Origin: Malus domestica
Taxonomy: Eukaryota; Streptophyta; Magnoliopsida; Rosales; Rosaceae
DNA: 64,000 nt
Reading direction: 5' to 3'
Assembly (NCBI RefSeq): GCF_042453785.1
Contig: NC_091673.1
Location: forward strand, 7,895,001-7,959,000
Shown piece by piece: positions 33,704 through 46,488 of this stretch. The notes beneath the pieces are model-generated. The model did not search any database, had not been told where the DNA came from, and saw only the letters and a list, made by a program, of their open reading frames with translations. Position 1 is the first letter of the stretch. Every line of letters starts with the position of its first letter. The position numbers were made by a program, and so were the translations under genes.

Positions 33704-36611
33704 ATGAGATCCATAGAGGATAAGGAGATTTCTGGAGGGACTGGTATAAATTTTGAGTTTCAGAAAGCAAATGGAGGTAGCAGGACACCCCATCACAGAA
33801 CAGCCTTGGGAAAACCAACACCTTCCAAATGGGATGATGCACAAAAATGGTTGGTGGGATTGTCCAGAGGAGCAGAAAAACACCAGTCCAAAACAAAACC
33901 CAGAAACTCAAATGCTGATGACTTGAGACTCATAGCTCCTGTACCACAGAAGGAGCAGGACTATTCAGATGGAGAAGAAGAACATCATCAACAAGAAGAA
34001 AATGGCTGTCCTAGGTCAGCTATGGCGAATCAGTACGATGTGGAGACGAAGAAAGTGGATTGTGATGATTCAGTGTGGAGAAGCAGCAACAAATCTATGG
34101 AGAACTCGACAGTGACTATGAGATCTATATGTTTGAGGGACATGGGGACAGAAATGACCCCTACTGCAAGCCAGGAACCTTCAAGAACTACCACCCCTAT
34201 TCGAGCAACAACTCCGGCCGCGCGCAGCCCTATATCTTCGGGGTCATCTACCCCGGTGAGGCCGTGCCAGCATGGGAGGCAGGGCGCTCATCAAGGGTAT
34301 CAAGTATCAACTGATGGGGGAAGAAGTGGTCATGATCAGACCAGTTCTTGTGGGAGAGGGAGCGGCACAGCGAAACGTTATGCAGAAGAATCAAATGCTT
34401 GCAAGAATTTGTCTGAGAATCCGAGTTCAGATCAAGGTACTAAACCGAGTCCCTTGGAAACAAGAGCAATGGCTTGGGATGAAGCAGAACGTGCCAAATA
34501 TATAGCAAGGTGAGTTGCTGATATTCTGTTTTGTTTTTGCTGGTTAGTTACAACCAGTTGCAATTAATTTGAGTATTTTCTGCTCAAAGTTGGGACTTAT
34601 TGGGGCAATTGTTTATTGGATTTGTAGGTATAAACGTGAAGAGGTGAGAATACAAGCCTGGGAAAACCATGAGAAGAGGAAAGCCGAGATGGAAATGCGA
34701 AAAATGGAGGTATATAACTCGTTCTTGAGTTCAGAGTTTCAGTTTCTTCTTGGAAAATTTTTGTTTGTTCTACTTGTTTAGATCCTAGATTGAAATTGTC
34801 TACATTACATGTTTGTTGGTACTTACTACTTGTTGCCGGAAAAGTTCAAGTTTCTCTCCTTAGTGCGGAAAGAACTAGCATTAGCTCAGTTTTCTTTTCA
34901 TGAAAAAGATAAATGCAGATCCAAATCACTGACATTGGTTTCACATTTGCTAAGTTATTTTCCATGATTACAACGAAAAACTACCCTTAGCGTGAACCCT
35001 TTTTCCCCATCCGCTTCGTTGGTGAATCAAATCACCAGTGTGATCAATTAGGGGTGGGCACGGGCCGGGCCGGGCCCAAATTTGAAGGGACCGGACCGGA
35101 CCCGCTTTAAAATGGAACGGGGCGGGGCGGGGCGGGTATTGAAATTTCTGAAGTTGGAACCGGACATAACCCGGCCTGTTTGAAACGGGCGGTTCGGGCC
35201 GGGTCCACGGGTCCAACGGAAGGGAACGACGTCGTTGTCTATCTTCCTCCGATGCGAAACCTAGATGCCCAGCGACAACCTTCACCGTCGCGCCGTTCAG
35301 CATCGTCACGTCTCCGGCGAACACCACTCGAATCTGTGACTGATGCATGTCGGTCTGAGTATATTACGAGTGTGCAAATACCACTCGGATCCATGACAAA
35401 GAGCTTTATTTGCACAGAACACTCGGATCCATGACAGATCCGAGAGAAATGAGGGACGTGTAGAGAGTGAGACTGTGAAAGAGTGAGAGAAAGGGGTGAG
35501 AGAGAAATGAGAGTATTGAATTCCAACGATGTTGGCGATGACGAAGCCGAGTATGAAGGTGTCCGAGGAAGAAGAGAGAGACTGCGAGTCTTGGTCCTGG
35601 GAAGAAAGAGCGGCAAAGTCATCTGCATCTCGGGAAGAAAGAGCGGCAAAGTCATCTGCGAAGCCAAGGGTGTCTATGTCCAACGGGAATACGAGAGAAA
35701 CGTGAATGTCGTGAGAAATCACCTCTTGCTGCAGAGCCTCGGCCAAGCCACGGAGCCCGAACTTGCTGGCGGAGTAGGCCGTGTAGCCGTAGATTCCGAC
35801 TTGGCCGGCCTGGGATGACATCAGCGCGATCGAGCTCCGGAATGAGAGTTGCAGAGATGGGGGGAGAAGAAACAGAGAAGAGGAATGAGGGAGAAGGGAG
35901 AAGGTTCGAGAGATTGGGTGTGTGTTCTCGAGAGTGAGAACCATCACGGGGAGGGACAAAAAGAAGTGGGCCTGGGACAGTAACAGTACCCAACACAGGG
36001 TATTTTTGCAAACGGGCCGGTCCGGGTACCCGTTTTTCTATACTTTTGGAACCGGCCCGAACCTAAAATTTCAAAGACCCGCCCCGCCCCGCCCCGTTTC
36101 TCTTTTTTAAAATTAGGACCCGCCCCGTACCCGCCCCGAACCGCTAATACCCGCCCCTACCCGCGGGTCCAGGACCCGTTTGCCCACCCCTATGATCAAT
36201 ATCTTCTTCAAGTACTACAGCATTAACGGAAAATTGCATCACTAACTTGAGAGCGTGCTCAATGGTTTTGATGAGCGCCATTATTCGGCTTTTCCACTTC
36301 CCGATAGTATTAATCATAGGCCATAAGAAACACACTCAACCATGTACCAATTCCTACTGAAATGCAGCTTTTCTGACTCGTTATTTTTGGTTTGGTACCA
36401 GGTGAAAGCGGAGAGAATGAAAACTCGGGGCCAAGAGAAGTTAACGAATAAACTCGCAGCAACCAGAAGAATAGCTGAAGAAAAGAGGGCAAATGCAGAG
36501 GCCAAACTCAATGAAAATGCTTTGAGGACTTCAGAAAAGGCAGATTACATAAGGAGGACTGGTCATTTGCCCTCTAATTTCTCTTTCAAGTTGCCTTCTC
36601 TTTGCTGGTAG
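33704..36611 (+). CDS. Remorin family protein with long N-terminal region
   Basis: Three exons: 33704-34509, 34628-34709, 36402-36611, joined in frame to 365 residues. The ATG at 33704 (MRSIEDKE) follows a GA-rich leader and is the first ATG of the open frame. The N-terminal ~265 residues are low-complexity, with the block GKPTPSKWDDAQKWLVGLS and Ser/Thr/Pro-rich stretches (TTPIRATTPAARSP). The C-terminal part is the remorin domain: ETRAMAWDEAERAKYIARY, then a predicted coiled coil (KREEVRIQAWENHEKRKAE, AATRRIAEEKRANAEAKLN), ending near the C-terminus. Remorins attach to the inner face of the plasma membrane and scaffold nanodomains in signalling and plant-microbe contact. The long N-terminus suggests group 5 or 6. 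Intron 2 (34710-36401) is swollen by a hAT element. No defect in the coding sequence. Confidence 0.92.
35049..36192. mobile_element. Non-autonomous hAT element with captured gene piece, in remorin intron 2
   Basis: Inverted termini TAGGGGTGGGCA.. and ..TGCCCACCCCTA, with very GC-rich subterminal parts (GGGCCGGGCC, GGGGCGGGGCGGGG). Flanked by the perfect 8-bp duplication TGATCAAT (35,041-35,048 and 36,193-36,200), the size made by hAT transposases. Length 1,144 bp. No transposase. The middle carries part of a TSC10-type reductase gene. Confidence 0.95.
35640..35845 (-). pseudogene. TSC10: Captured exon fragment of 3-ketodihydrosphingosine reductase (TSC10/KDSR)
   Basis: Minus-strand text SSIALMSSQAGQVGIYGY, TAYSASKFGLRGLAEALQQE and VISHDIHVSLVFPLDIDT matches the short-chain dehydrogenase core of plant TSC10, the ER enzyme making dihydrosphingosine from 3-ketodihydrosphingosine. 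The catalytic Tyr and Lys (YSASK) are present, but the nucleotide-binding N-terminus and membrane C-terminus are not. The frame stays open for 217 codons (35,306-35,959), including non-homologous sequence on both sides and a 30-bp tandem repeat (ADDFAALSS twice, near 35,600-35,660). A passenger of the hAT element, not a working enzyme. Confidence 0.85.
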
Positions 36612-38719
36612 CAGTATCTTATGGTGCACGCACCATTTCTCTTTCTTTTTTTCTTTACTGCCACTTGTTGAATATGTAATTTGAACCCTGTGGAATTTTA
36701 TCATATTTATTTATTTTTCCTAAAGTAAATTGGGACTCCCCAATTAACGGATATCATTTTTTTCTACAATAATTTTATATTTTGGTGTGCAACCTTCTGT
36801 TCCACAAAGCAAAAAATTAAATAATTTGTATGTCAATGGTGGGGGTGTCTGTGTGTTTGGTATGGAGGAAAAGCACGTATCAAATCAGTCTCAGTGCGAT
36901 TAATGACATGATTACTAATCCGTGCTAAATTTTTTTTTTAAGTGAAACAAAACATAGATGACGTAGTTTTGATTTGTGTCAGTTAAAAAAATATTGATTA
37001 AAGGTCTGTTTATTTCATTCGTCTTAAGCTAGTATAGGGGTCAAATGAAATTTCATAGAAGAGAATATATAAGTTATTGGGGTCAATAACCGCCAATGCC
37101 TTCAAGGCGATTGTGAAATGGTTGCAACAAATTTGTTTTATTATAAATAAAATATATTGATGAGAAAAAGATAATACAAGCAGCAAAGCAAAGAGCTGCT
37201 CTAAAAAAAGCAACAAAAGAGTTGTAGGCACAAGCATGGTTTAAAATATCCATAATATCCTGATATTTTTATCGAAATTTCTGTGTTTTTGAACTACTGA
37301 TATTTTTTTAGACTATCGATATTTCCGATATCATCGATATTTTAGACCTTGCTAAGTCACTCATGTATCTTACCATGCAATGTATAAAGTGTAAAATATT
37401 ATACTAATTCATTGTATATAAATGATTATGGTGTGTTTAAACTTCTTTCATTAATTACTACATATTTTCTATACTCACAATGTTTGTCAGCTTGCTATAT
37501 AATCAATTTAAATCAGTTATATCTATCATGCAATGCATTTCCTTCCAATTTTTTGTGATAAACTAATAGATAATTGACTAAATAAACATCATGCAAAGTT
37601 TCAATAAAAACTTCCTAAGTTTTTCTTACAATTTCCGTGGTTTTTATTCAATTTTTATCAATATCGATAATATCCCGATATTTCCATCAAAATTTCTGTG
37701 TTTTTGGACTACCGATATTTCCGATATCATCGATGTTTTATACCCACAAGAAAAACAGACATCAAAACCAAAAATGCTGCATCAAAGCAGCAGCAACAAG
37801 AACTATATATCCACAGGTATATTCCATTTCCATAAAATAGATGCATTAGCAGCGAAATGAGCAATTTTCAAAAAACTCAACCGAAATCTAATAGTGGACT
37901 TAATTGAGTTGAGAACAATCGCATCGTATTAACATGAGTTCTTGAATCTACGGTTATTCCACTTTTCCAAACATAATACACAATACTTCAAATACATATG
38001 TATTGTAGTGAAATCTTAAAATTTTGCCCCAAATAGAAAATCTTATGATAGGGCAAAATGTTTGATGATGAAGTCCATGATGCCCCCCACCCCACCCACC
38101 CCACACCCCCAGAAAAAAAATGGAAATTAAGTCAACCGATATTTTGCCAACTGAACAAATAAATAAAAAACAAAAAACAAAATAAAAGCAGGAAAATAAA
38201 GTTGGCGAAGCCAAAAGACCCATCCGACCTCAAAGCACCTGCGTACGCACTCCTTTCCCCTCCTCGGTCTTCCTTCGAGGGCTTTCCTTTCGCTTTACAG
38301 TCGGCGCTCGCCGTCTCTCTCCTTGAAACGGTATCAATCAATTCCTTTCAAACCCTAATTCCCCCAGTTATACCTATTCATCAATTTCTTTGCTTCCTAT
38401 TCTTTGCTTGTTCAATTTCTAGGGTTTCCTTTCGAAATCGAGTAATCTCCGTGGCTGCATAGCTCGAGAATTGAATAAGTAACTGGTATTGTTTTCTGCT
38501 CTATTGTTTGAATTTCGTATTGTTTTTGGATCCGAGTCCGTTCGGACTTAGGGCTGCGTATTCAATTTCTTCGAATTTTGTGAATTTTCAATTCAAATAT
38601 TGGGAACAAGTAGTTGGGCTAATTTTGTGGGGGTTTAGGGTTAGGGTTTTATAGCTGACTTGAATTGGGATAAGGGTTCCTTATTCCGTGGTGCTTTAGA
38701 GCTTTGGATATAGAGATTT
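36612..38719. other. Spacer and CDKG promoter/leader
   Basis: Up to about 36,720 is remorin 3' UTR. A repeat bounded by two related ~85-100-bp segments lies at 37,240-37,745. A C-run (ccccccaccccacccacccc) sits near 38,083-38,110. From about 38,230 the sequence is pyrimidine-rich leader of the kinase gene, and 38,330-38,719 may include a leader intron. No other gene is seen. Confidence 0.55.
37240..37745. repeat. Repeat element with direct terminal segments
   Basis: 'cgaaatttctgtgtttttg', 'actac.gatatt' and 'gatatttccgatatcatcga' occur near 37,270-37,345 and again near 37,685-37,735 in the same direction, separated by AT-rich sequence. The GATATC/ATCGAT-rich text is typical of an unclassified Rosaceae repeat (memory). 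Confidence 0.55.
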
Positions 38720-41700
38720 ATGGCTGCTGGAAGACATGGGGACCATCGCGAAAATGAGATCAGGGGTCGAGAGTCCAGTTTTGATTTTCCAAGGAGGGAT
38801 TTTGCTACGGCCAAAGAGGACAATGAAAGGATTAGGAACGGAAGTCCTGATGTTGAAATGGGTCAAGCTAGGGATTTGAGAGATAAAATTAGGGTTAGGC
38901 AGAAGGATATTAAGGAGGGGAATGCGGCTAATGGTGGGGATCGCTCCTCTTCGAGTAGGAATTATTCAAGCAATAGCAGTAGTCGGGTTGTGAGCCATGG
39001 GCCCAAGCCTTGTGGGTTTTCGGTTAGGGCATTGGATAGGGAACCTGGTGAATTGTCGAGTGAGAGTGGGTCTGACGATGCTATTGAGTCGGCAGCGCAG
39101 GTCAAAGAAAATACGGTTTCAAAAGTGGTGGAGAATGGAACTCAGTCTCCAAAAGAGAAGAAAAGGAAGTTTTCGCCAATTGTCTGGGATAGAGATGACA
39201 AAGGAGTGAGTAATCCATCAAAAAATAAGATCACCATGGCGGGTGCAGCAATTCCTCTACCTCCATCATTGTCTAGGGTACATCATCAGTCTCCTAATGT
39301 TATTTCAGATAGCAGTGTACAAGTATCTTCAGCTATAATTGATCAAGTCGAGAATTTACAATCTTCCTCACCAGTTAAGGCGCCAGTGGCGTCTGGGTAT
39401 GTTAGTAATGGTGTCTCTGAGTCTCCACTAGGGATATCTTCACCAAATCAGCAATCGGGTAATGATCATGAAGCAGAGCAGCTAGAAGATGAAGAATATG
39501 TTCCCACCCGAAATATATCATCTTCAAGATGGGCAGCAGGAAATATATCACCTGATGAAGGTGAAAGTTTAGAGAACCAGGAAATGCCTAAAAGGAGGAA
39601 GAAAACTCCTCTGGTAGGGTCAGTGGAAGATAGAGTACAGAATAATTCATTAAACTCAGAGTCGGGGGAGCTTAAGAGAGACGAGTCCGAACTAGCAAGA
39701 GCGCAGTCATCTGAATCTGATGAAACAGATGCCCGTATAAGATCTTCCAGTGGGGATGATTACCAGGATAATGATTCAGAGAGGGATGACTATATGGATA
39801 CTGACAAGGATCATGGTAATAATGGTTCTAGTGTTAGTCAGTCAGACACAGATTCAGATGATGATAATAACTCTCGCGAGACAGCAGAACCTGCAGCTCC
39901 TCCACAAAGAAGCGTGAACATGCTTCAGGGTTGTAGAAGTGTTGACGAGTTTGAGAGACTAAACAAGATCGATGAAGGCACTTATGGTGTTGTATATAGA
40001 GCTATGGATAAGAAAACTAAAGAAATTGTGGCCTTGAAGAAGGTAAAGATGGAGAAGGAAAGAGAAGGTTTCCCATTGACTTCTCTTAGGGAAATAAACA
40101 TTCTTCTTTCGCTTCATCACCCATCAATTGTTGATGTGAAGGAAGTGGTGGTGGGGAGTAACCTTGATAGTATTTTTATGGTGATGGAGTACATGGAACA
40201 TGATCTTAAAGCACTCATGGAGACAAAGAAGCAGCCATTCAGTCAGAGTGAAGTTAAATGCCTTATGCTTCAGTTATTGGCAGGTGTGAAATATCTTCAT
40301 GATAATTGGGTGCTTCATCGAGATTTGAAGACATCTAACTTGCTTATGAATAACCGGGGTGAGTTGAAAATATGCGACTTTGGGATGGCTCGTCAGTATG
40401 GGAGTCCTTTAAAACCGTATACTCATTTGGTGGTTACACTTTGGTACAGGTGAGCTGCAACTGCACATTGCTCTTTATTTTATTTTTAATTTCATCCTTT
40501 AGGTGTTTTATGCTTATCAGTTTAACCTATTAATTCATCTTTTATTTTTTTAATTGGTTGACGACTTCCACCTTGAATTTCAAGATTGACATATGGTTTC
40601 ACGGGTTTTCATTGTTATTGGATTCAGTTCTTTTTATTCTCAAGTAATTTGACTGTACAATTAGCTTTGTATTCTTGGTATCTCTCTTTGTATTTCAAGG
40701 TTGATGCCATCTCAGCATATGTTAGTCATGATGGGTATAATGTGATAAAGGCCATTGATATAGCTGGTCATGTTTTACACAATTGTCTTTCCTCTGATTT
40801 GTTTTATTTGTTATGTGTGGGTTATTGTTTGCTTTTGCCTGGTGTGCATGTGTATGTGTGTTTGTGTATGTTGTATGTAGAATCGTAGATGCATACTTTT
40901 GTGTACCCTCAAAAGTTTTAGTCATTAATGCTATTTCAATGCAGGGCACCGGAACTTCTGTTGGGAGCGAAAGAATATTCAACATCTATCGATATGTGGT
41001 CACTTGGTTGTATCATGGCTGAACTATTATCAAAGGAGCCACTTTTCAATGGGAAAACTGAATTCGATCAACTTGACAAGGTAATTAATTTTATTTGACG
41101 TGCTTGAAGTTTGATTACTTTCTTACTCATTCACATACCTGTGGATTTAGTTATTTAAGTTTATAATCACTGCGCTTCTCATAAAAATTTATAATCACTA
41201 CAGATTTTTAGAATCCTTGGCACACCAAATGAGACAATCTGGCCCGGATATTCCAAGCTTCCTGGAGTGAAGGTCAACTTTGTTAAGCACCCGTAAGTAT
41301 GAATATTTTTTTTAACTAATTCCCAAATTTTCATTATGACATCTTGATTTTCTTATTCTTGCCGCTGTTTTCCCAGGCTTCCAGCTTTGGGTGATTCTGA
41401 TCTGGCTATCTGGCCTCCGTTGGTGATGCTTTCAGTTCTAAGCTTTTCATTTATGCATTAACTTCTGACCTGTTTCTTTCAGGTATAATCTTTTGCGCAA
41501 GAAGTTCCCAGCTACGCCATTTACTGGATCTCCAGTACTTTCTGATGCTGGATTTAATTTGTTGAACAGGCTTCTAACTTATGATCCTGAAGAGGTAAGT
41601 CTGCTACCTAGACTTGCCTTATTTGGGTATGATTGGTATAGTTACTTATATATGTACTGTATTTTATACAGAGAATTACAGCTGGAGATGCTCTGAATCA

Positions 41701-41973
41701 TGAGTGGTTTCATGAAGTTCCTCTTCCTACAACGAAGGAGTTCATGCCTACCTTTCCTGCTCATCATGCTCAGGACAGGTATCTTGATCTATCTATTGCT
41801 ACAAACAAGTCCCACATGTGGTATTACTTGGGACTTGATTTCCTACATTTAACAAAATTCATGTTGTAAATAGGCGCACGCGGAGAGTTTTGAAAAGTCC
41901 AGATCCTTTGGAAGAGCAACGTAGAAAGGAGTTGCAGCAAGGGCAAATAGGAACTGGTGGAGTATTTGGCTAG
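38720..41973 (+). CDS. CDKG2: Cyclin-dependent kinase G2-like (CDK11/PITSLRE type)
   Basis: Six exons: 38720-40449, 40945-41080, 41204-41292, 41483-41594, 41672-41778, 41874-41973, in frame, 757 residues. Residues 1-410 form a disordered, Ser/Asp/Glu-rich region ([10 protein letters not shown] is a likely nuclear signal), encoded in one large exon together with most of the kinase N-lobe. The kinase domain starts at [18 protein letters not shown] (about 411), with VALKKVK, cyclin-binding helix [24 protein letters not shown] and activation segment [22 protein letters not shown] in place of PSTAIRE marks the CDKG/CDK11 group, which pairs with L-type cyclins and acts in pre-mRNA splicing, meiosis and flowering in Arabidopsis. 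The tail [20 protein letters not shown] is also typical. Intact. Confidence 0.95.
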
Positions 41974-44685
41974 TAGAAATTAATCAGTGATCAGTGGCCT
42001 AGGCTGAGGTGAGAGACATGCTTCAAACGGAAGTTGCAAACATTCTATGTCAGACGATCATTTGTGCTGTTTTTTAGCAGGCACTTCATGATTTGGTTGG
42101 AGAATGTATCTGTGACATTGCTTTCATGTCGAGGTTAACTTTGCCTTTCATCTTTGATCATCGTATAGGAATGCATCTGTGACATTACTTTGATTGCCTT
42201 TTCTTTAGAAAAGAGAATCAATTGCTGCTGAAACTCGTGTATGTAACATATTTTTGTTGGTACATTGTAAACAGCTCTCTTTTGCTTTTCAATATTACCA
42301 CTGCCGGTTATATTAGAACATATTTAATATTCACGTTGTGTTTGCAAGAGGCGGTTGGTGTGAAGTGGAGGGGCATTCTTTGCTTTTTCTTGATGAAGAG
42401 TTTGACAGTTACCGTATTATTTTATAAGGTAATATGTTAATCTCCGATATCTGTGGAATGTTCTGGGGGATGAAGATTTTAAGCCATAAGGGTATTATTT
42501 AATTTTAATATAGACAATATATTCGTTTAAAACATTTGTTGGATAGTGAACACACATCTTTTCTGTAGCTTCTTGGAAGTTGAAGCCCTCAAAATACGTA
42601 TAAAAAACAATGCTGTACATGACTGGTTACATGGTAATTTACCTTTCTAATATATGTGCACGAGAACTGTAACTGTATTCATTCTCTTTTTGCTTCTGTG
42701 CTGGGTAGGCATCAAGTTTTTCAGATATCAACTTTATTGCTTAGTGTAGTTCTTTTGTTTGCAAATTTTCAGTGAGTTCATACCAAATTGATTCTATTCT
42801 ATGGTTACCCTGTGTTGGTGTCATTCTTTATTAGTGTCATTTTTGGTATTTTGACCTCCATCAGTACCCGTGGACATGGAAAATGATTCACTTTGTCCAG
42901 TTATTCCCTTTTTTGCTTCTGATGGTGAAGAATCAACATTTCACTAGTTCTAGATTTATTTATGACGTATATCTGCGCATGTCACTGCAGTATCAAAGCA
43001 AGCAAATTGAGGAGGTTTCCTGCACTTCCAGGAATTTATAGAACTTCATTTAGTTGTTCCTATGGGCAAACTAGAGGTACCATGCAAACCCTTGGTTTGT
43101 TTAGATTTTGGTGTTATCTTCTTCGGATCTTAATGGTTTTTTCCGTGAATTATTTTGACAGCATTTTAGTGTATGCTTTTTTTTTTTGTTTGTTCCAGAA
43201 GTGTATTGAGAAATGCATTAGAAAGGAAAATGAAGAATAAAAATCAATTCTGGTTGCAATTCCTGGATGGTTCATATTCTAAATTTGACGATTTCAGGAG
43301 CATGTTGTGGCCCATTCAGTTTGCTTTTATGTTGTTCATATAATTGAATAAAATTCAATGCTGCTTAAAATCTGAATGCGTAGATACTGAAATGCTAGTT
43401 ATGATAGCGATATAAACATATTTGTCATCTAGCACTTTCTTTTGTATGTTTGTCTTGTTTCGTGCATTTTTTTGAGGACAAAAATGAGGATATGAATTCT
43501 GGTCCAAAATTATTCTATATAAAGAACTTTGAAAAGCCAATGCATGTATCCTTACGAATACTTAAGGCTTGGTTCATAAACACCATCTTGTTGAAAGCTG
43601 AAAGAGTTATAGGAGTCTTTTCTTTGGATATAAGTTAGTATGATGGTGTAATTCGTTTGAAAGTTTGAAACTCATGTTTAGAAAAAGTTAGGGTTAAGGT
43701 GGTCCGCTGATGTATAGGGATGACTAACTCGAAGCATATAGACTACGGTTTATATACATGGTTTAGAGGAAACTCTAGCTGATTTTCTAAATTTTGTAGT
43801 TTTGTATCAATAAATGGGTTTTCGGAATTTGAATCTCTTTAATGGATAAGAGGATACTCCTTGCTTGATATTCGGTTATTGTTGCTTATCTGTGTCGTAA
43901 TTCCATTATAGGCACAGCTGGAGTCGAATGGGTTGCTTGAAGATGGAATATAGTTGTCTGCTTCCCATAAACTTAACCAAATATCGTATGAGGAGAATCA
44001 GTAAGCCTAGGTGGAATGTAGACAAATACTTGCCATATGCTTTGCTGCAGGTGGTGACTGATGAGGCTCGAGAGGCAGATTAGGGCGGTAGAGTTATCGC
44101 ATGCAAATACAGGTAATTAGCTGATGAAGTTAATGCACAATCATAGCTAACGATCTGCCGTTGTGGGACTCGATTATGTCTGCATAGTCGAAAATGTTAG
44201 GTTGCATTTGCGCACCGAGTAGTCTGTAGTGTATTGATCTCACTGTTTGTCTCGATCCTTTCCATATATATATATATATATATATATGTTATATATTTTT
44301 TGAATACATCGATATTTTTTACATTAAAGGGGAGGGGGAATTCGGCTGAGCGGTTCATTCCAAAAATTTGATGTTTGGTTTAGGCATGCGACAATGAAAC
44401 CTGGGTAGTCAGGTGAAAATTGTTCTCCTATGTAGACTGTATACAAAAAGGAAGCGTGAATTTGGCATTTGAAGTATATAGTTTACAACATACAAGTTTC
44501 TTCCTATTTCTCTCCGGCCGCTGGACTTGTAGTCGGAAACAAGTCGTACACTTCAAAGTACCACATCGCGAAGAGATGGCGGTGCAAACCAGAACAAATC
44601 AACGATTCGGGGCGTGAACCCTTAACGTCTATTTTCGCAGGTCGGTTTCTCAACGCCAGTGTTGCCGGGAAAGAGTGGGAACGTA
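41974..44685. other. CDKG 3' UTR and spacer between convergent genes
   Basis: Probably CDKG 3' UTR to about 42,450. The rest is AT-rich with a (TA)n run at about 44,266-44,288. Short open frames (for example 42,962-43,240 and 43,450-43,638) show no family features. I see no gene or clear transposon here. Confidence 0.5.
44266..44288. repeat. (TA)n microsatellite
   Basis: About eleven uninterrupted TA units downstream of the CDKG gene. Confidence 0.95.
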
Positions 44686-46488
44686 TCAAGTCGAGGAGAA
44701 AACTAACGTCTTTCCAAGCACAAAGGTAATCAAAGACAGTTCGATGAAAAAGATCGTGTTGAGGAGGCCTCTGTCGACCGTCCATCCGAAAATTGTGATC
44801 CCTCCGATGTTGGTTTGCAAGTACAACACTGCATTGGAGAATAAAGACATGGATCATGATCCCACACTTCAACAACCAACACAAGTGAACTAAGAGAATA
44901 CAAAGAGATGTACTTCGGAAGCAATGGAAGCTGATACATACCAAAGGCTTGTCTCCTGTGATACGAAGACATGTACGAAGCCAGCTGTGTGTTTGTAGGC
45001 ATTTGAACATAATCCATCGACTCCAAATCACTGTCGGAGTAACTTATATGCAGCGAGTTTAATGAGTTGGCGGCCTCTGAGTTCACTGAGCCGTTTGAGC
45101 TTCTGTTGTGAGATGTATCGTTAGAACTGCATGTCATTAACGCATTCCATCTACTGGCAACTGTCGCTATGCCTTGCGCTCTATGGGAAATTCTGGTTGC
45201 AGTGTGCAGGGAAAGAATAATGCCGACAACTTGAACAATCGTGGAGACCTGAAAATTTGGGAGAAAAAATAGAAGGAATTATGATTTATGAGCCTGTAAG
45301 AGCGGGAAGGCACACAAATTTACGACACTGATTTCTCCACTGTATCCTGTGGTTTCAAATAGAGTCACAAACTGGCTAGCTGTGACAACTAAGAACTGCA
45401 GTAGGAGGAAGATCCGGAACCTGTGGCTTATTTTACAGAGATGGTAGCGCAGGCGGATATGCTCCTCCATAAACACCAGCATGTCAGATTCCCTCTCCAA
45501 GAGCCTTCCGAAATCGTCGAAGTGGATAACTTGCAAATTGCAGACCAAGTGAAACAAAATGCTGGCTGTTAAAGTGATCGTACTCGCATAAGCCCATGAC
45601 AGAACCAAAGCTAACAGTACGCCGACCGACATCCCCCACCCCCATGAATCCTGATGGACATATATCATCCGAACAACCTCACGTAGAGTCTTCAGAATAA
45701 AACATGGGAGCGCCCACCGAACGAGCAAGCAGAAAGAATCCTGTCAAGATATATGTCCCAAGAAAATTTGGTTACCACATTTTAACTTCATATGTGGAAA
45801 ATTCTAGTATACTATAAACACCTACATCTGTGGCCGTTGAATTATTGGCCGCACATCTAATGCTACATTCATTCAATGGATGCCATACACCGGAGCATAG
45901 CATAATTTTCGGGTGATATATACAATGCACATGTTCATAACACAATCAATTCATCAAGTAAACCATTTCAAATTATACCTTAATCTGCTTGATATAATCG
46001 TTTCGAAACCGAACCATGTGACCGCTATTGCGATCAACAGACAGGAACCGCCGAATGCCATACTTGCGAAGACTCTGAGAGATGCAGAGCACAGAGACCG
46101 CCGCCAGAACCGCTTGCGATCCCACGATAACTAGCTCGAACCCTTTAATCTGATACTTGTCACAGTCGGAGCAGTTGAACACCACAAGCGCAACCACCGG
46201 AAGAGCCACACCGATGAGAACCAGGGCCGTCCAGGACAGAGCAAGGCTCAACCAAGAAGATTGGTTGAAACCCAAGAGAGTGAGAAACGTTTCTAGCCAT
46301 TGGAGGGTTTGGTCCAATTGCGTGTCTTTATATTCTTCTTCTCCTCCCAGGTGGTGGTGGTTGTTGTGGTGGTTGCTGTGGTGGTTGTTGTGGTGGTAGT
46401 TATGGTGGTGGTGGTTATTGTTATCAGAATGGAGCAGAGGGGTAAGTTGGGAAGGTGGCTCCTCTGTTTTTATAAAAAGATCCGCCAT
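44686..46488 (-). CDS. DUF3537 membrane protein, copy A (gustatory-receptor-like family)
   Basis: Four exons, high to low: 46488-45979, 45740-45324, 45248-44942, 44828-44686, in frame, 458 residues. About seven hydrophobic segments are visible (ALSWTALVLIGVALPVVAL, VIVGSQAVLAAVSVLCI, GVLLALVLSWAYASTITL, FLLLQFLVVTASQFVTLF, STIVQVVGIILSLHTA, IFFIELSLITFVLG), with a long hydrophilic Ser/Asn-rich loop before the last. DUF3537 proteins are plant relatives of the animal odorant/gustatory receptor superfamily; the Arabidopsis member MRB1 affects organ size (memory). The N-terminus has a His/Asn-rich run (about residues 23-47) from an expanded ATG/GTG-type repeat, absent in copy B. Exon 2 ends at GTC|GTAAAT and lacks the NGGDFA residues kept in copy B. 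It is the first gene of duplicated block 1. Confidence 0.9.

Noticed and set aside
41372-41440. Possible extra CDKG exon between exons 3 and 4 (acceptor-like CAG before 41,378)
   Set aside because: Joining exon 3 directly to 41,483 keeps frame and gives the conserved kinase sequence ([11 protein letters not shown]); the extra piece is not needed and lacks a clear donor.
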